Assembly: GCA_011316305.1 (NCBI GenBank)
Contig: SAUG01000058.1
Location: 310,001 to 374,000, forward strand
Source of the DNA: Rusavskia elegans
Taxonomy: Eukaryota; Ascomycota; Lecanoromycetes; Teloschistales; Teloschistaceae
DNA length: 64,000 nt
Reading direction: 5' to 3'
The position numbers and the translations under genes are program-made. Positions 45,678-60,600 of this stretch are shown piece after piece. Under the pieces are notes generated by a model, which worked only from the letters and a program-made list of their open reading frames with translations, did no database searches and was not told where the DNA came from. Positions within the stretch are counted from its first letter, which is position 1. Each line of letters begins with the position of its first letter.

Positions 45678-46030
45678 GGCTAGTTCGGGTTAAATTTTTA
45701 TTCAATCGTCGGATATCCGATCCGGACTCGATCCGTTAAACTTTCGGGTCGGATTATAGATTTTAATTTAAAAATTTAATTTAAAATTCCGATTTAATCC
45801 GATTTATAATTATATTCGATAGTTAAATATAAAAGAAAATATAGATAATATAAAACGGTTATATACTTTATTTAATACTAGTTTATATAATGATATTCTG
45901 AAATATTAATTTATATACCGATATTTTATAAATAATATTATTCTTTGTTAAATAATTTTATAGACGTATATCTTTTTTCTAGAACTTTTAATCTTTTAAA
46001 ATTTTTTAGTAACTAGCTATTATTATAATT
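45678..46030 (+). repeat. Dispersed direct repeat, copy 1
   Basis: Homologous to 63598-64000 in the same orientation. Shared landmarks are CGGATATCCGATCCG, GGATTATAGATTTTAATT, CGATTTATAATTATATTCGA and TTTTAATCTTTTAAA. RIP-degraded. Family unknown. Confidence 0.7.
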
Positions 46031-46642
46031 TCGGCTATATTTCTAGATTCTATATTAATCTTTTAATAACTAAATATTTTTATATTAAATAGTAATATAT
46101 TTTATAAATACTACGGCTAGTTAATAATCTATAATAAATAAATATAGTCGGATATATATAGTAATATAGTAAAATTATTTATTTATTTAATAAAAAAATA
46201 ACTATATAATCTTTTATTATATTTTATAGAATATCTAATAATATATTTTATATTCTATTAATTTTCTTATTTATATATATAATAGGAATATCGATAAAGA
46301 TTTTACGATATAATCTAGTAAAAGATATTTTAGAAATAAAAAGTTCGAAGCTTTTCTAATATCTATAGATTTTTTATAAAACGACGGTTTTAGATTTCTA
46401 TTTATATTTTTTTAATAGATTATTAATTTATCTATTTAATATATTTTAATTTAAAATATTATCGATATTATAATATTATAAGATTTTTTTTATCTTTTTC
46501 GATTTTAATTCTTCGAATCTTATTTATATTTTTATAGAACGGAATTGATTTTTTATTTAAAACAGCTTTAATATTATTATATAATTAACTATATTATTTT
46601 AATATATTACTTCGATTTAGATTTATATATACTATATTATAC
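46030..46642. other. AT-rich sequence, no identifiable feature
   Basis: RIP-type sequence left of the outer LTR element. It may continue the 45678 repeat family. Nothing specific seen. Confidence 0.4.
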
Positions 46643-46647
46643 GCTGC
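46643..46647. repeat. Target-site duplication GCTGC (left) of the outer LTR element
   Basis: Identical to 62513-62517, directly abutting the outer LTRs on each side. Confidence 0.85.
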
Positions 46648-46888
46648 TATTATAAATCGATTGAAAATAATAATAATAGCTTGATATTTCTATATAAGTG
46701 GAAAGTTTATCTATAAATAAACGAACAAGGTTGAATGCTAGGCCTAATTAGATAACGAATTCTATAGAGTTAATAAACCGCGGTTAACGAAATATAGTTA
46801 ACGTATTAGTTAGCCGGTACTATCGGCTAGTATTTCTATATCTACTAAATTTTATATAAGTTCTAGTTAGTTTAAATAGTTTAGAATA
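46648..46888 (-). repeat. 3' LTR of the outer element
   Basis: 241 bp. In element orientation it starts TATTCTAAAC (ancestral TG end changed to TA) and ends CTTTATAATA-like. Clearly the same sequence as the other three LTRs. Confidence 0.88.
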
Positions 46889-48417
46889 AATACTATAAAC
46901 TAAAAAAAAGTATTACCTTTAATACGCTCCTATTAAATATTTAAAAACTTTAAAAATCTTAAAAATAAAGTCGTTAAAAAGTTTAAAAGAAAATAATACT
47001 ACTAGAAATCGAACCCGGACTATACTAGAACCTCTAAATAATAAAGAACGGCTAATAGAATAGTCGAACTAATTTCTTTATCGCTTAAATAGAAACGATA
47101 CGTACTACTACTATACTATAGCGCCTAGTAATAGAATTTTCGAATTAGAATCTAATAGATAATAATAGTACTTTATCGAATATATAAAACGCCGGCGAGA
47201 TATAATAATTTATAAATATTTTAACTTTAGTTAGAAATAGTATAAAGGGTCTACTAATAGCGCGGATATTCAAATTCCGATTACTATAATACCGCTAGAA
47301 TATAATTAGATTATTACTAATAACGAAATCCAGATAAAAAGAAAAAATATTCGTTATATTCGTTATTAAAATCTATATAATATATTAAATTTTATAATCT
47401 ATATTAGCTATTATATTATAGTCTATAATCTTTCTATTTAACTAGATACTATAAGCGCTAGCGTACCTTTCGCCGATCTATAATTTATTTTATTTCGAAT
47501 TAGTTAGAATCTTTTTTCGGAAATTCTATTTTAATAATAGAAGGCTTATTATTAATCGGAAGCCGATTAAAAAGATAAATACCGATATATATTAGTTCTA
47601 ATTAGGCTATAGAAATAATAAAATAGATTTTTATAGTAATAAAAAGTTTTAATTTATATATAATATATCAGATTTTATAAATTACTTTAAACGGACTAGT
47701 TTATTAATATAAAAACTTTCGATTAATAACGTCTAATAGCGTATATCTGTAATAAAACTTTTAAAAAATATTATTACCTAGATTAAAAAATCTCGTTTTA
47801 TATAGATTATTATACCGAACCTTAAAAAAAGCGGTATTAAAAGCTATTATATCTTCTATTTCTATATATTTAATAGATTTTAGATATTTTATATTCTCTA
47901 GTAGTAGGTCCGATAAAGTACTAATTATATTTTTAGATTAAAAACCTAGTACTAGTTTATTAAAGGCTATATTAATAGCGAGACTGGTTATATTATTAAA
48001 TATAAACTATAGAAAAGAAATAGCTTTAATCTAATTTTTATCCGGATATTCTATAAACTAGAAATAGAAACTAATTTCTATTATTTAATTAGTACGTTCC
48101 GATTATCTTTCTATTTATAGATAATACGTAATAGATATTAGAATTTTCGTTTCTAGCTTTTAAAAGATCTAGTACTAGAAAGATAATATAAATTTATAAT
48201 TTCTATTACTAATAATAACTAAAGGGATTTTCTAGTTATATTCGAGTAAAGTAGTAATAATAAAATTTGCCTAATTAACTACGGAATAAATAATCTATTT
48301 AAAAATTAATAGAACCTTTTTAGTATATTTATATATAATCGTTAATATAGAATCTCTAGTAGAAAATTTCGTAGATAATACGGATACGAAATCTATTATA
48401 ATTATATTAAATACTAC

Positions 48418-48661
48418 TATTATAAACCATTTGAATTGCTTAGAATTTATATGGAATTTAGTAGATATAGAGGTACTAGCCGATAGTACCGGCTGACTAA
48501 TACGCTGACTAAGCTCCGTTAACCGCGGTTTATTAGTTCTACGGGATTTATTATCTAATTAAGCCTAGCGTTTAGCTTTATTCGTTTATTTATAGATAAG
48601 TTTCCTATTTATATAGAAATTTTAAGCTATTATTATTATTGTTTTAAATCGATTTATAATA
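48418..48661 (+). repeat. 5' LTR of the inner element
   Basis: 244 bp, begins TATTATAAACC and ends TTATAATA (ancestral TG...CA ends). Same orientation as 55656-55896. Confidence 0.88.
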
Positions 48662-51600
48662 ATTAATAGTAATAAAAGGTTTATTTATACGTATTATATA
48701 ATATATATATAGCGTTTATAAATACTAATTCCTGTTTATAAATACTAATAATACTAGTAATATTGGCCTTATTTTCGGAAATATTAATTATTTTAATTAA
48801 ATATACTTTATTAGCAGTATTTACTAAATAACTACCGTTTTTAACTAATTATATCTAATATATTTAGATATAATAGAAATAAATCGATTTATTAATTAGA
48901 TTTTTATTAATTATAATAGCGATAGATAAATTACTTCTATCTTTTAATAATAGTATTATCTTTTTAGGATACTAGTTAATCGAATTTATAGATAGAACCG
49001 GCTCTAGATATACTACTAATTAGTACTAGGAAATATTAAATTTATTAAATTTTATATATAATTATTATAGCGATTCTAGATCTTTTAAAACCGAAGTAAA
49101 TAATATTATAAACGTTAAAATAAAATTATTTTTCCGGCTATTCCGATCGTTTAGATAGTCCGATAAATAGTTAGATAGCAGGGCTATAATATAAGCTACT
49201 ATTAAATATTCTAAAAAAAGTATAGCAGAATTCCGGAACGATTTTATATATATATAAACTCTCGTAAATTATTAAACCTCTTTTAAAAATAAAAAAAAAG
49301 GAAAATATAGTCGATAAAATTCTAGCGAACTTTTCTATTTTATTTAAAACGGGTATAAACCGAAAACCAAATATAACGTAAAACTATAATTCTAATTTTA
49401 TAATAATACGATTTTTTAAAAAATTAGAAAAATAAAATATTATAATCTAGGTAGAATTTATAGAATTTTACTAATAAAACTAATAGAAGAAAAAAATATT
49501 TTTACTATCGTCTAAACTTTCTATATTTTTTACTAAAACCGATAAATATAAAAAATTTATTATAGATAATATTAGCTATTTCTATCTTTTCTATAATAAT
49601 AAATTTACTAAAACCGGATCTTATATTAAATATATAGATAAAAATATCTACTTTCGCGATATCTATATCTTTACCGAATAAATTAAAGATATTACTCAAT
49701 TAAATAATAAAATTAAAAAAAATCTATAGATATATTTTTATAGTAAAGTTTTATAATAGTATTTTAATAAACTTTCGGATATAAAAAAAAATTTTAATAA
49801 AAAACTTTAATATATAGATTAGCGCCTTAATTATATTCTTTAAACTACCGATAGAAAAAGAAATATATATTTTAAATAAAAAAAAGTATACTATTAAAAA
49901 TATAAACCGCTATCGCGAATCTTACGAATATAGTTAAACTAGATTTCGAGCTATAAAAATCGCCGAAATAATTAATATTTAATAAATTATTATATAGATA
50001 TAGATAGGTCTTATTATTTCTTTTTACATTATTTTTATTTTTAAACTAATAGAAAAAATTACTATTAATATATTCTTTTAATTAATAGATTATTATAAAT
50101 TTAAAATCTAGACTATAGAAAAAAACTACTTCCGATAATCTCGGAAAATATCTTTTAATAATTCTAGCTATTAATAAATAGGGAATCCGTTTCTACTTCG
50201 GCTTTAATTAGTATTAAAAAGTATAATATACTAATTAATATTTCGTTCCGGTTTTTTCGGATATAAATATTAATATTTTATAGTTTAGTAAATTCTTTAG
50301 CCTTTCTAGAAATATTAGTTTCTCTTTATTAAAAAGGATCTACTAAAAACGCCTTTTATTTAAAATAGTATAAATTTTAATTATTCTATATTTATAAATA
50401 GATTAGAAAATCTATAAAGGAATTCCTTTTTAATATAATAGAATTCTATACTAGTATATAGTAATAGATTTTAGAGACTTTATAATAACTAGTTCTAAAA
50501 AAGATTTTACTTCGGTTTAAATTTCTAATATTTAGTATCGCTAGTTCTATTTTAACGAGCCTATTAAATAGGAGTTTATAAAGATATATATAGTAAAAGT
50601 TATCTTATTATAGAAAAAGTTTATATCTACTATACCGAATAGCATCCCGCCTATAGATATTATAGTAATAGATCCGCCGAACTTTATAATAAAAAGGTCG
50701 AATACTATAATAGAGTTTATAAAAAGTTAAAATATAAAGAAATTAGCTAAAATTTTATTAATATTAAACTAAAAGTTTTATATTCGAAATATATAATAAA
50801 TTATTTAAATATTTTAAAACCGTTTACTAGAATATAGAATGTAATAAAATCGAAATATAAATATTTATTACCGAAAAATAATCTTCTAGTAAAAAAAATA
50901 CTTCTATATTTTATATAATCTCTTTAAATAGTAAATAGATTTTAGAAATAGGTTTAGCTTTTAAATATTTTTATTACGCCGTATTTCTATTAACTTTCAA
51001 TCTAGATATATCTGACGCTAAAGATATATATACTAATATAGAATATATAATATTAATAGCCGATAGAAAATTTATTCTAAAAAGTATTAAAATTAAAATA
51101 CTACTAAAAAAGATTTCTATTTATAATATAGATAAATAAATCTATCCAACCGATAAATTTACTATTTTTACTTTTTATCTAAAAGACGATTTAGCTATTA
51201 TAGAATTTATAAAGAAAATCTATATTATTAAAAATCTATAAATTAATCTATTATTAAATATAGATATTTTAATTCCGGAAGAAATAATTTTAGATTATTA
51301 AAAATAGTAGATTATTATCGGCAGCTATAAAAATCTTAAAGTTAATTTTAATTTCTATATCTATAAAAAATCTAATTTAAGATATACTATTAGAATCTAA
51401 GATAATATTATATAAAAATCTAATAGAATAATATAAATTCTAGTATAATATCGAAATAATATTTCCGAAAATCGTAATTTCTTTTTCGAGTCTAAATTAA
51501 AGTTAATACCGAAAATAAACTTTAATATTAATAGTACTATTTATATTTATATAGTTAATACCTCTTTTAGTTTTATAAATATCTATAACGTAAGCTATTT

Positions 51601-54600
51601 ACTAGTAGTTCTATTTAAACGAATCCGGCTTAGAGAAATTATTAAAAATCGGTATAAAGAATATTATACCGCTGCTTTTAATATAATTCCGCTCGCTATA
51701 GAATTAATTTAGAGTACTATTAAATATACTATTCAAAAATTAATAAAGAAAATAGCTATTAGAACTATTATAATACTCGCTGCCGCCGTAGTTATATAAA
51801 ATAGAACTATATATTATCCAAATTTATCTAATATAATTAGTATACGAAATATTCTAATAAATTAGAATATCTTTTATCCGGTTAATAAAATAAATTTTAG
51901 TAAAAGTTTAATAAAACTTAACGCGAATTTAGCTAAAAATATTAAATTTACTAAAGTAGCTTTCTCTACTATATCTATAGATTTTAAATTAGAATATCGT
52001 CTATCTAATAGTATTACGGTTTAAAATAAATAATTAATAGTATAATATCTAGCCGCCGTTACTAAAAAATACTAAAATACATTTATTAATTAGAGAATTA
52101 TAATAAATATTCCTAAAAAGGAATAGATACTAATATTTCTAAAAGAAGAAATAAAATTTATATCTTTAAAAATTTATAATCTAAATTATATAGACCGTAT
52201 TAAATTTTATAAAAACTTTAATAAATTCTATAAATAAAATAAAATAAAATATTTCGAATAGCTAATATTTTTTATATATTCTATTTTTATAATATAGAAT
52301 ATTTTTTTAGATAATATAAAAAAAAGATAAATAGTAATTAATATCCGAAACTTTAATACTATTACGGAAATAGATATATTTTCCTTTCTATTATAAATAG
52401 ATATTATTATCTTAATATTAGGGTATTTCTATATTTCTATTATTAATACTATTAAATAGTTTTATTAGTTTAGAATCCAATATTATAATTATTTTAAATT
52501 TACTATAGTTTTTTATTATAGATAAAAATAAACTTCGGTAGTATTTATAAAATAAAATGACTTATTACTATATATATAGCACTAGATCGATAAACTATTT
52601 CGCCTATTTAAAGATTTTACTAAAATCTATATAGATAATATTATTATCTTTTTATATAGTTTAAAAGAATATTTAGAATATTTAGATTAAATTTCACTTT
52701 ATTCCGAGAAAAATAAATTAGTTTTACGCTTTCTAAATTATTTATAGAGTATCCTTTAGTTCGTTTATTTAGATAACGCGTTAATATACTAGCAATAACT
52801 ACTTTAAAGGATAAAATTAAAGCTATTTCGGAAAAGATTTTTTCTAAATATTTATAAAATCTAGAAACCTATTTCGAAATACCTAGCTAACTATATTATA
52901 TATATATAAAATATATATTACTCGCCGAGCCTCTATAAAAAAAAAAGATTCTATTTATAAAAAGATTTAGATAAAATTTTAAAGGACTTAAATATAAATT
53001 ATAATTAATAAAATTAAAATATAATTCTATTCTAGAAAAAATTAAATTATTATAAATACTATAAATAGTATTCGAACTATTAATCTTTTTCTATTATTTC
53101 GATTCTATAAAAAAACTCTACGTTAATCTAGATATATTAAAGTAATTCGGCTTTATAGTAATTATCTACTATATTAAAGGAAACTCTAATAAAAACTTTC
53201 TATCTATTAAAATATAGCTAATAATATTTCTAAATAAATACTTTAATATCGCCGAATAGAATTATTAGTCTACCGAATTAGAAGTTACTAAAATTATCTA
53301 GATAATAAAAAAAACTCGTTATTTTATTAATTTATTATTAAAATTATTAGTAATTATATATACTAATTACTCGATAGTAGTTTCGATTTTAAAATATACT
53401 TTACTTAAAATAACGAGTACTAATAAACTAAATCTAAAATTTATTCGTATATTATAGTACCTTTCGGCGTTTAATATTAAATTATATTATAAATTACATA
53501 AAACTAATATCGTTTCTAATATTTTATTATAATTCGAAACGAAGATCTCCTATACGCCGGTTAAAAATAAAGAAAGTATTCTAGATATACTATATAGAAC
53601 TACTAAAATTAATAATAAAAAAGATATTTTCTAATATATCTCGAATACTATTATATCTATATACTATATAATATTTATTAAAATAGTAGATAAATTTAAT
53701 TAATATATTAAGAAGAGTTATACTAAAAATAAATAATAAACTAAGATTATTATAATATTATAAATCTAGAAATTAGATTTTAATATTAAAAATAATAAAT
53801 ATCGTATACTAGATATTAATTTTTAAATATATAATAAATTCTTTTATTATATTTCTAGAAATAGCCGAATTCGACTCTATATTTCGGATAAGCTTGTAGG
53901 TAAAATTATTAGCGAAATTTATAACCGATATTATTAAAGATATTATTATATATATAAAAAACTCTGTCTATCGATTTTTATTCGTAATATATATAAAGAG
54001 ATTAAAGAATATATAGAATATTATAAGTAAAACTAGTTAAATTAAATAAAACGGTATAGGCTTTATAATTTATTTAATCTAATTCTTTCGAAGGTACCGT
54101 TTTATATAATTACGATAGACTTTATAATCGCGTTATCTACGAAGTTTTTATTAAAAATTATATACTAACGATTATATATAAATATACTAAAAAGGTTTTA
54201 CTAATTTCTAGACAGATTATTTATTTTATAGTTAATTAAGCGAATCTTATTATTACTATTTTACTCGAATATAACTAGGAAATTCTTTTAACTATTATTA
54301 GTAAAAGAGATTATAAATTTATAATATCTTTCTAGCGCCAGATTTTCTAGAAACTAGAAATAAAAATCCTAGTATCTATAGTATATTATCTATAAATCGA
54401 TAGATAATCGGAACGTACTAATTAAATAATAGAAATTAGTTTCTATTTCTAGTTTATAGAATATCCGGATAAAAATTAAATTAAAGCTATTACTTTTCTA
54501 AAATTAATACTTAATAATATAACTAGCTTCGCTACTAGTATAGCCTCTAATAAACAAGTACCAGGCTTTTAATCTAAAAATATAGTTAGTATCTTATCGG

Positions 54601-55655
54601 ATCTACCGCCGGAAGATATAAAACGTCTAAAATCTATTAAATATATAGAAATAGAAAATTTAATAACTTTTAGTACGATTTTCTCTAAAGTCCGTTATAA
54701 TAATCTATATAAAACTAGATTCTTTAAACTAGATAATAAGATTTTTCTAAAGTTTTACTACGAATATATATTACTAGATATTACTAATCGAAAGTTTTTA
54801 TATTAATAAATAGGTCCGATTAAAATAATTTATAAGATTAAATACCTTATATATAAATTAGAATTTTTTACTACTATAAAAATCTATTCTATTATCTTTA
54901 TAATCTAATTAGAACTAAAATCTATCGGTAATAATCCTTTTAACCGGCTTCCGGTTAATAATAAGCCTTTTACCGTCGAAATAGAATTTCCGAAAGAAGA
55001 TTTTAACTAATTCGAAATAGAACGAATTATAGATCGACGAAAAATATATTAGCGCTTCTAGTATCTAGTTAAATAGAAAGGCTATAAGCTGTAGAATAAT
55101 AGCTAGAATAGATTATAAAATTTAACGTACTATATAGACTTTATTAATAAATATAATAAATATATTTTTCTTTTATCTAGATTTTAATATTAGTAATAAT
55201 CTAATTATATTCTAGCAATATTATAGTAACCGGAACTTTAAATATCTATACTACTAGTAGATTTTTTATACTATTTCGGACTGAAATTAAAGCGTTTATA
55301 AATTATTATATTTTACCGGCGTTTTATATATTCGATTTAGTATAATTATATTTTTTTTTATATTCGGTAAAGTACTACTACTATCTATTAGATTTTAATT
55401 TAAAAATTCTATTATTAAGCGTTATAGTATAGTAGCAGTACGTACCGCCTCTATTTAAATAATAAAAAAATCAGCTCGACCGTTCTATTAGCCGCTTATT
55501 ATTATTTAGTAGCTCTAGTATAGCCTAAATTCGATTTCTAATAGTACTATTTTCTTTATAACCTTTTAGCGCCTTTATTTTTAACGTTTTTAAAGTTTTT
55601 AAATATTTAATACGAGCGTATCGAAAGCGATACTATTTTTTCGTTTTATAGTATT
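48662..55655 (+). pseudogene. gag-pol relic of the inner element
   Basis: Degraded polyprotein region. Reverse transcriptase (52628-52651 motif), integrase core (about 54087-54140) and chromodomain (about 55005-55110) can be recognised in order on the plus strand. Stops in every frame. The gag part (about 49-51 kb) is too mutated for motif recognition. Confidence 0.8.
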
Positions 55656-55896
55656 TATTATAAGCTATTTAAACTACCTAGAACTAATATAGAATTTAGT
55701 AGATATAGAAATACTAGCCGATAGTACCGGTTAACTAATACGCTGACTAAATCCCGTTAATTGCGGTTTATTAGCTCTATAGGATTTATTATCTAATTAG
55801 GTCTAGCGCTCAGCTTTATTAGCTTATTTATAGATAAGCTTTCCATCTATATAAAAACATCAAGCTATTATTATCATTTTAAATCGATCTATAATA
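55656..55896 (+). repeat. 3' LTR of the inner element
   Basis: 241 bp, begins TATTATAAGC, ends CTATAATA. Paired with 48418-48661. Confidence 0.88.
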
Positions 55897-56648
55897 AGTA
55901 CTTTCTGAAAAAATAGATTAAAAAAGCTATAGAACCTATACCGCTTTATTTAATTTAACTAGTATAACTAGTAGTATTCTATATATTCTTTAATCTTTTT
56001 ATATATATTATAAATAAAGATTAATTAATAGAATTCTATATATATATAATAATACCTTTAATAATACCGATTATAAACTTCGTAGATAATTTTATCTATA
56101 AATTTATCCGGAATATAGAATTAGTTTTAGCTATTTCTAGAAATATAGTAGAGAAGTTTATTATATATTCGAAAATTAATATCTAGTATATAATATTTAT
56201 TATTTTTAATATTAAAATCTAATTTCTAGATTTATAGTTTTATAATAATTTTTGTCTATTATTTATTATTAGTCTAGCTTTTTTTAATATACTATTTAAA
56301 TATATTTATTATCTTAATAAATATTATATAATATATAGGTATAATAGTATCCAGGGCGTATTATAGGATATTTTCTTTATTATTAAATTCGATATTTCCG
56401 TATAATACGTCTAGAATATCTTTTTTATTTTTAACCGGTATATAGAGGACTTTTATTTTAAATTATAAAAAAGTATTAGAAATAATATTTGTTTTATCTA
56501 CTTTATACTATAATTTAATACTAAAAGCCAAATAATACTATAATATATAAATTAATTTTGGATTTAGTTTATCGGTATTCGTTATTTTAAATAAAATCTA
56601 TTTTAAAATCGGAACTACTGCCGAGTAATTAATATATATAATTACGAG

Positions 56649-56662
56649 TAGCTTTAATAATT
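56649..56662. repeat. 14-bp direct repeat GTAGCTTTAATAAT, left flank of the 958-bp insertion
   Basis: Identical to 57621-57634. The empty site (inner copy, about 53.3 kb, opposite strand) has one copy, so this is a target-site duplication. Confidence 0.75.
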
Positions 56663-57620
56663 TAGTTAATTTGTTTTGGTTTTGGTATCCGGTAAACCAG
56701 TGGTTCGGTAAACAAATCAAGCGTTAGTATACCAGTATCGAATATACGGTAGTATAATTTATATCCTAGTTCTATTAACGTAAATAACGGTTCTATAGAA
56801 TTTTAATTTTAATTTGCTTAGTAATATAACGTATCCTTCTACCGATAATTTAACTAATATCGAATTTTTATAGATAAGTATACCTCGCAGTTATCGCTTC
56901 TTTTTCTTCTTTTACTAGTAATATAAGCCTTTTATAAATACTACGATTTACTATAACTCTTTACGTACGTATATACTCCCGTAATAGCTATAGCTATAAA
57001 TTAAACTAGACGGTAATATTTTTATCCGTAATAACTATATCTATCCGTATAGACGTCGACTACTTTATAGTAGCTAAAGTAAGCTATTTTAACTTCGGTA
57101 TAAATAGTTTTCTTACTATTTTTAAAATACGCTATCCGACCTTTCTACTTCCTTTTAGTTTAATCGACCGGGTAAAACTTTTAGCCGTAGTAGCTAGCGT
57201 ATTAGCTAGCGATCGTCTTACGGCTAGTAACCTTTTTAAAACTACGCGGGCTAAAGAGTATTTTAATAGTTTAGCGGAACGTTTAGATATAGATTATATA
57301 ATAAATATAGCTAAAGCGAAAACTATAGATAGATACTTCGTAGTAGAATAGATAAATATAGCGGAAATATTAGAAGCTGATAATTATATATAACGTCGAG
57401 GAAGGACTAGATAGTAGAAGATTCGTAATCGCGAATAAAAAAGGAAATAGTTAAATAGAAATAATTAACTGCGTTATAAATCTTGCCTGACGAATTGCTT
57501 TAGCTGTGAAAATTTCTTTACACGTAAAATACAACAATCTTTGCCGTATATAACGTTGATAAATCATATATATATATATAAAAACTCAATATAACTCTAG
57601 ATAGAAATCTTCCAGAAAGG
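56663..57620. mobile_element. 958-bp insertion of an unidentified element inside the outer retrotransposon
   Basis: Absent from the matching place in the inner copy and bounded by 14-bp duplications. It keeps more CpA/TpG than its surroundings, for example around 56680-56730 and 57480-57560. Read on the minus strand it ends in an A-rich tail (CCAAAACCAAAACAAATTAA). That end plus the long duplication suggests a non-LTR/SINE-like or other short element. No coding domain recognised. A RIP-mutated relative of its left end is at about 63091-63190. Confidence 0.6.
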
Positions 57621-57634
57621 GTAGCTTTAATAAT
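57621..57634. repeat. 14-bp direct repeat GTAGCTTTAATAAT, right flank of the 958-bp insertion
   Basis: Second copy of 56649-56662. Confidence 0.75.
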
Positions 57635-60600
57635 AAATCGATAAAATAGGAAACTTTCTTTACTATTTAGATAATTCTAGCGATTTCTAATTCTATAGAC
57701 TAATAATTCTATTCGGCGCTATTAAAATATTTATTTAGAAATATTATTAGCTATATTTTAATAAATAGAAAATCTTTATCGGAATTTTTATAATATAGTA
57801 AATAATTATTATAAAGCCGAATTACTTTAATATATTTAAATCGATATAAAATTTCTTTATAAAATTAAAATAATAGAAAAATATTAGTAGTTTAAATACT
57901 ATTTATAGTATTCGAAATAATTTTTTTTCTTTTAGAGTAGAATTATATTTTAACTTCGTTAATTAAAATTTATATTTAAATTTTTTAAAATCTCGTCCGA
58001 GTCTTTTTATAAATAGAGTCTTTTCTTTTTATAGAAATTCGGCAAGCTATATATATCCTATAATTATATAATATAGTTAACTAGTTATTCCGAAATAGAT
58101 TTCTAAATTCTATAGATATTTAGGAAAAGTCTTTTCCGAAATAGCTTTAATTTTATTTTCTAAAATAGTTATTCCTAGTATATTAACGCGTTATTTAAAT
58201 AAATAAACTAAAAGATATTCTATAAATAATTTAAAAGGCGCGAAATTAATTTATTTTTTTTTTAAAATAAAGCGAAAATTTAATCTAAATATTTTAAATA
58301 TTTTTCTAAACTATATAAAATAGTAATAATATTATCTATATAAGTTTTAGTAAAATCTTTAAATAAATAAAATAGTTTATCGATCTAGTATTATATATAC
58401 GGCGATAAATTCTTATATTTTATAAATATTACTAAAATTTATTTCTTTCTATAATAAAAAATTATAGTAAGTTAATAATAATTATAATATTAGACCCTAA
58501 ACTAATAGAACTATCCTATAGTATTAATAATAGAAATATAAAAATATTCTAATACTAAAACGATAATATCCGTTTATAATAAATAAAAAATAATTATTTA
58601 TTTCTATAATAGTATTAAAGCTTTAGATATTAACTACTATTCGTCCCTTTTTTATACTATCTAAAAGAGTTTTCTATACTATAAATATAGAATATATAAA
58701 AGATATTAACTATTCGGAATATTCTATTTTATTTTATTTTATAAATTTATTAAATATTTTATCTAATTTAGTACGGTTTATATAGTTTAGATTATAAATC
58801 TTTAAAGATATAGATTTCGTTTATTTTTTTTAGAAATATTAATATCTATTCTTTTTTAAAAATATCTATTAAATTTTCTAATTAGTAAATATATTTTAGT
58901 ATTTTTTAGTAATAGTAGCTAGCTAGTATATTACTAGTAGTTTATTATATATCGTAATACTATTTGATAGACGGTATTTTAATTTAAAATCTATAGATAT
59001 AGTAGAGGAAATTAATTTAATAAATTTAATATTTTTTAACTAAATTCGCGCTAAATCTCGCTAGAATTTTACTAAAATTTACTTTATTACCCGGATAGAA
59101 AATATTTTAATTTATAAAAAGATTTTATATATTAACTATATTAAGTAATTTTAGATAATATACGCTTCTATTTTATATAACTATAACAACGGCGAGTATT
59201 ATAGTAGTTCTAATAGCTACTTTTTTTATTAATTTTTTAATAATATATTAAATAGTATTTTAAATTAATTTTATAGCAAGCGGAATTATATTAGGAATAG
59301 TAATATAATATCTTTTATATCGATTTTCGATAACTTTTTTAAATTGAAATTATCTAAATAAAACTACCGGTAGATAGTTTATATTATAGATATTGATAAA
59401 GTTAAATAAAGCGTCGATTATATAAATAAAAGCGCTACTATTAGAGCTAAAGTTTATTTTCGGAATTAACTTTAATTTAAATTTATAAAAAAATTACGGT
59501 TTCCGGAAATATTATTTGAATATTATATTGGAACTCGTATAATTCTATTAGATTTTAAAATAATATTACTTTAAATTTTAATAGTATATCTAAAGTTAGA
59601 TTCTTTATATATATAAAAGTTAAAGTTAATTTTAAAATTTTTATAACTGCCGATAATAATTTACTATTTTTAATAATCTAAAATTATTCTTTCCGGAATT
59701 AAAATATCTATATCTAGTAATAGATTAGTTTATAGATTTTAAATAATAGAGATTTTTTTTATAAGTTCTATAATAGCTAATTCGTTTTTTAAATAGAAAA
59801 TAAAAATAGTAAACTTATCGGTTCGATAGATTTATTCGTTTATACTACGAATAGAAATCTTTTTTAGTAATTTTTTAATTTTAATACTTTCTAATATAAA
59901 TTTTTTATCGGCTATTAATATTATATATTCTAAATTAGTATATATATTTTTATTATTAGCTATATTCTAATAGAAAACTAATAGAAATACGGTCTATTAG
60001 AAATATTTAAAAATTAATCTAGTTTCTATAACCTATTTACCATTTAAAATAATTAATTAAAATATAAAATTATCTTCTTTTCTAAAAAATTATTTATTAG
60101 TAATAAATATTTATATTTCGGCTTTATTATTTTTCGTATTCTAGTAAATAGTTTAAAAATATTTAAATAATTTATTATATAATTCGAATAAGATATTATA
60201 TTTCTAATATAAATATAAAACCTTCGGTTTAATATTAATAAAATTCTAGCTAACTTTTTTATATTCTAATTTTTTATAAACTCTATTATAATATTCGACC
60301 TCTTTATTATAAAATTCGGCAGACCTAATACTATAATATTTATAGATAAAATTCTATTCGATATATTAGATATAAATTTCCTTTATAATAGATTTATTGA
60401 AGCGGAGCTAGTAGTACTAAATATTAGAAATTTAGGCCGAAATAAAATTATCTTTAAAACTAATTATTATAAAGTCTCTAAAATCTATTATTATATATTA
60501 ATATAGAGTTCTACTATATTAAAAAAGATTTTTTTTTAAAGATTTTCTAATCTATTTATAAATATAAAGTAAAGGAAATCTATACTATTTTAAATAAAAG

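Larger units (their letters stand above)
48418..55896 (+). mobile_element. Inner Ty3/Gypsy chromovirus-type LTR retrotransposon (plus strand), nested in the outer copy
   Basis: 7,479 bp with LTRs at 48418-48661 and 55656-55896. The flanking 5-mers are ACTAC (48413-48417) and AGTAC (55897-55901). The uninterrupted sequence at the same site in the inner copy reads GGTAC (54093-54097), so both are decayed copies of one target duplication. The reverse-transcriptase motif YIDNIIIF is at 52628-52651. The integrase-core stretch with TIDFI is at about 54087-54140. A C-terminal chromodomain-like stretch (FEIERIIDRR...YLVK) is at about 55005-55110. This RT-IN-chromodomain order identifies the chromovirus branch of Ty3/Gypsy. 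Inactive. Confidence 0.88.

Noticed and set aside
49505..49699. 64-codon Ile/Phe/Lys-rich frame in the AT-rich block
   Set aside because: Extreme AT composition inside a degraded retrotransposon; not a gene.
46648..55896. Pairing the LTR at 46648 with the one at 48418 or 55656 as one element
   Set aside because: These LTRs are in opposite orientation; only 46648/62272 and 48418/55656 are direct pairs with matching flanking duplications.
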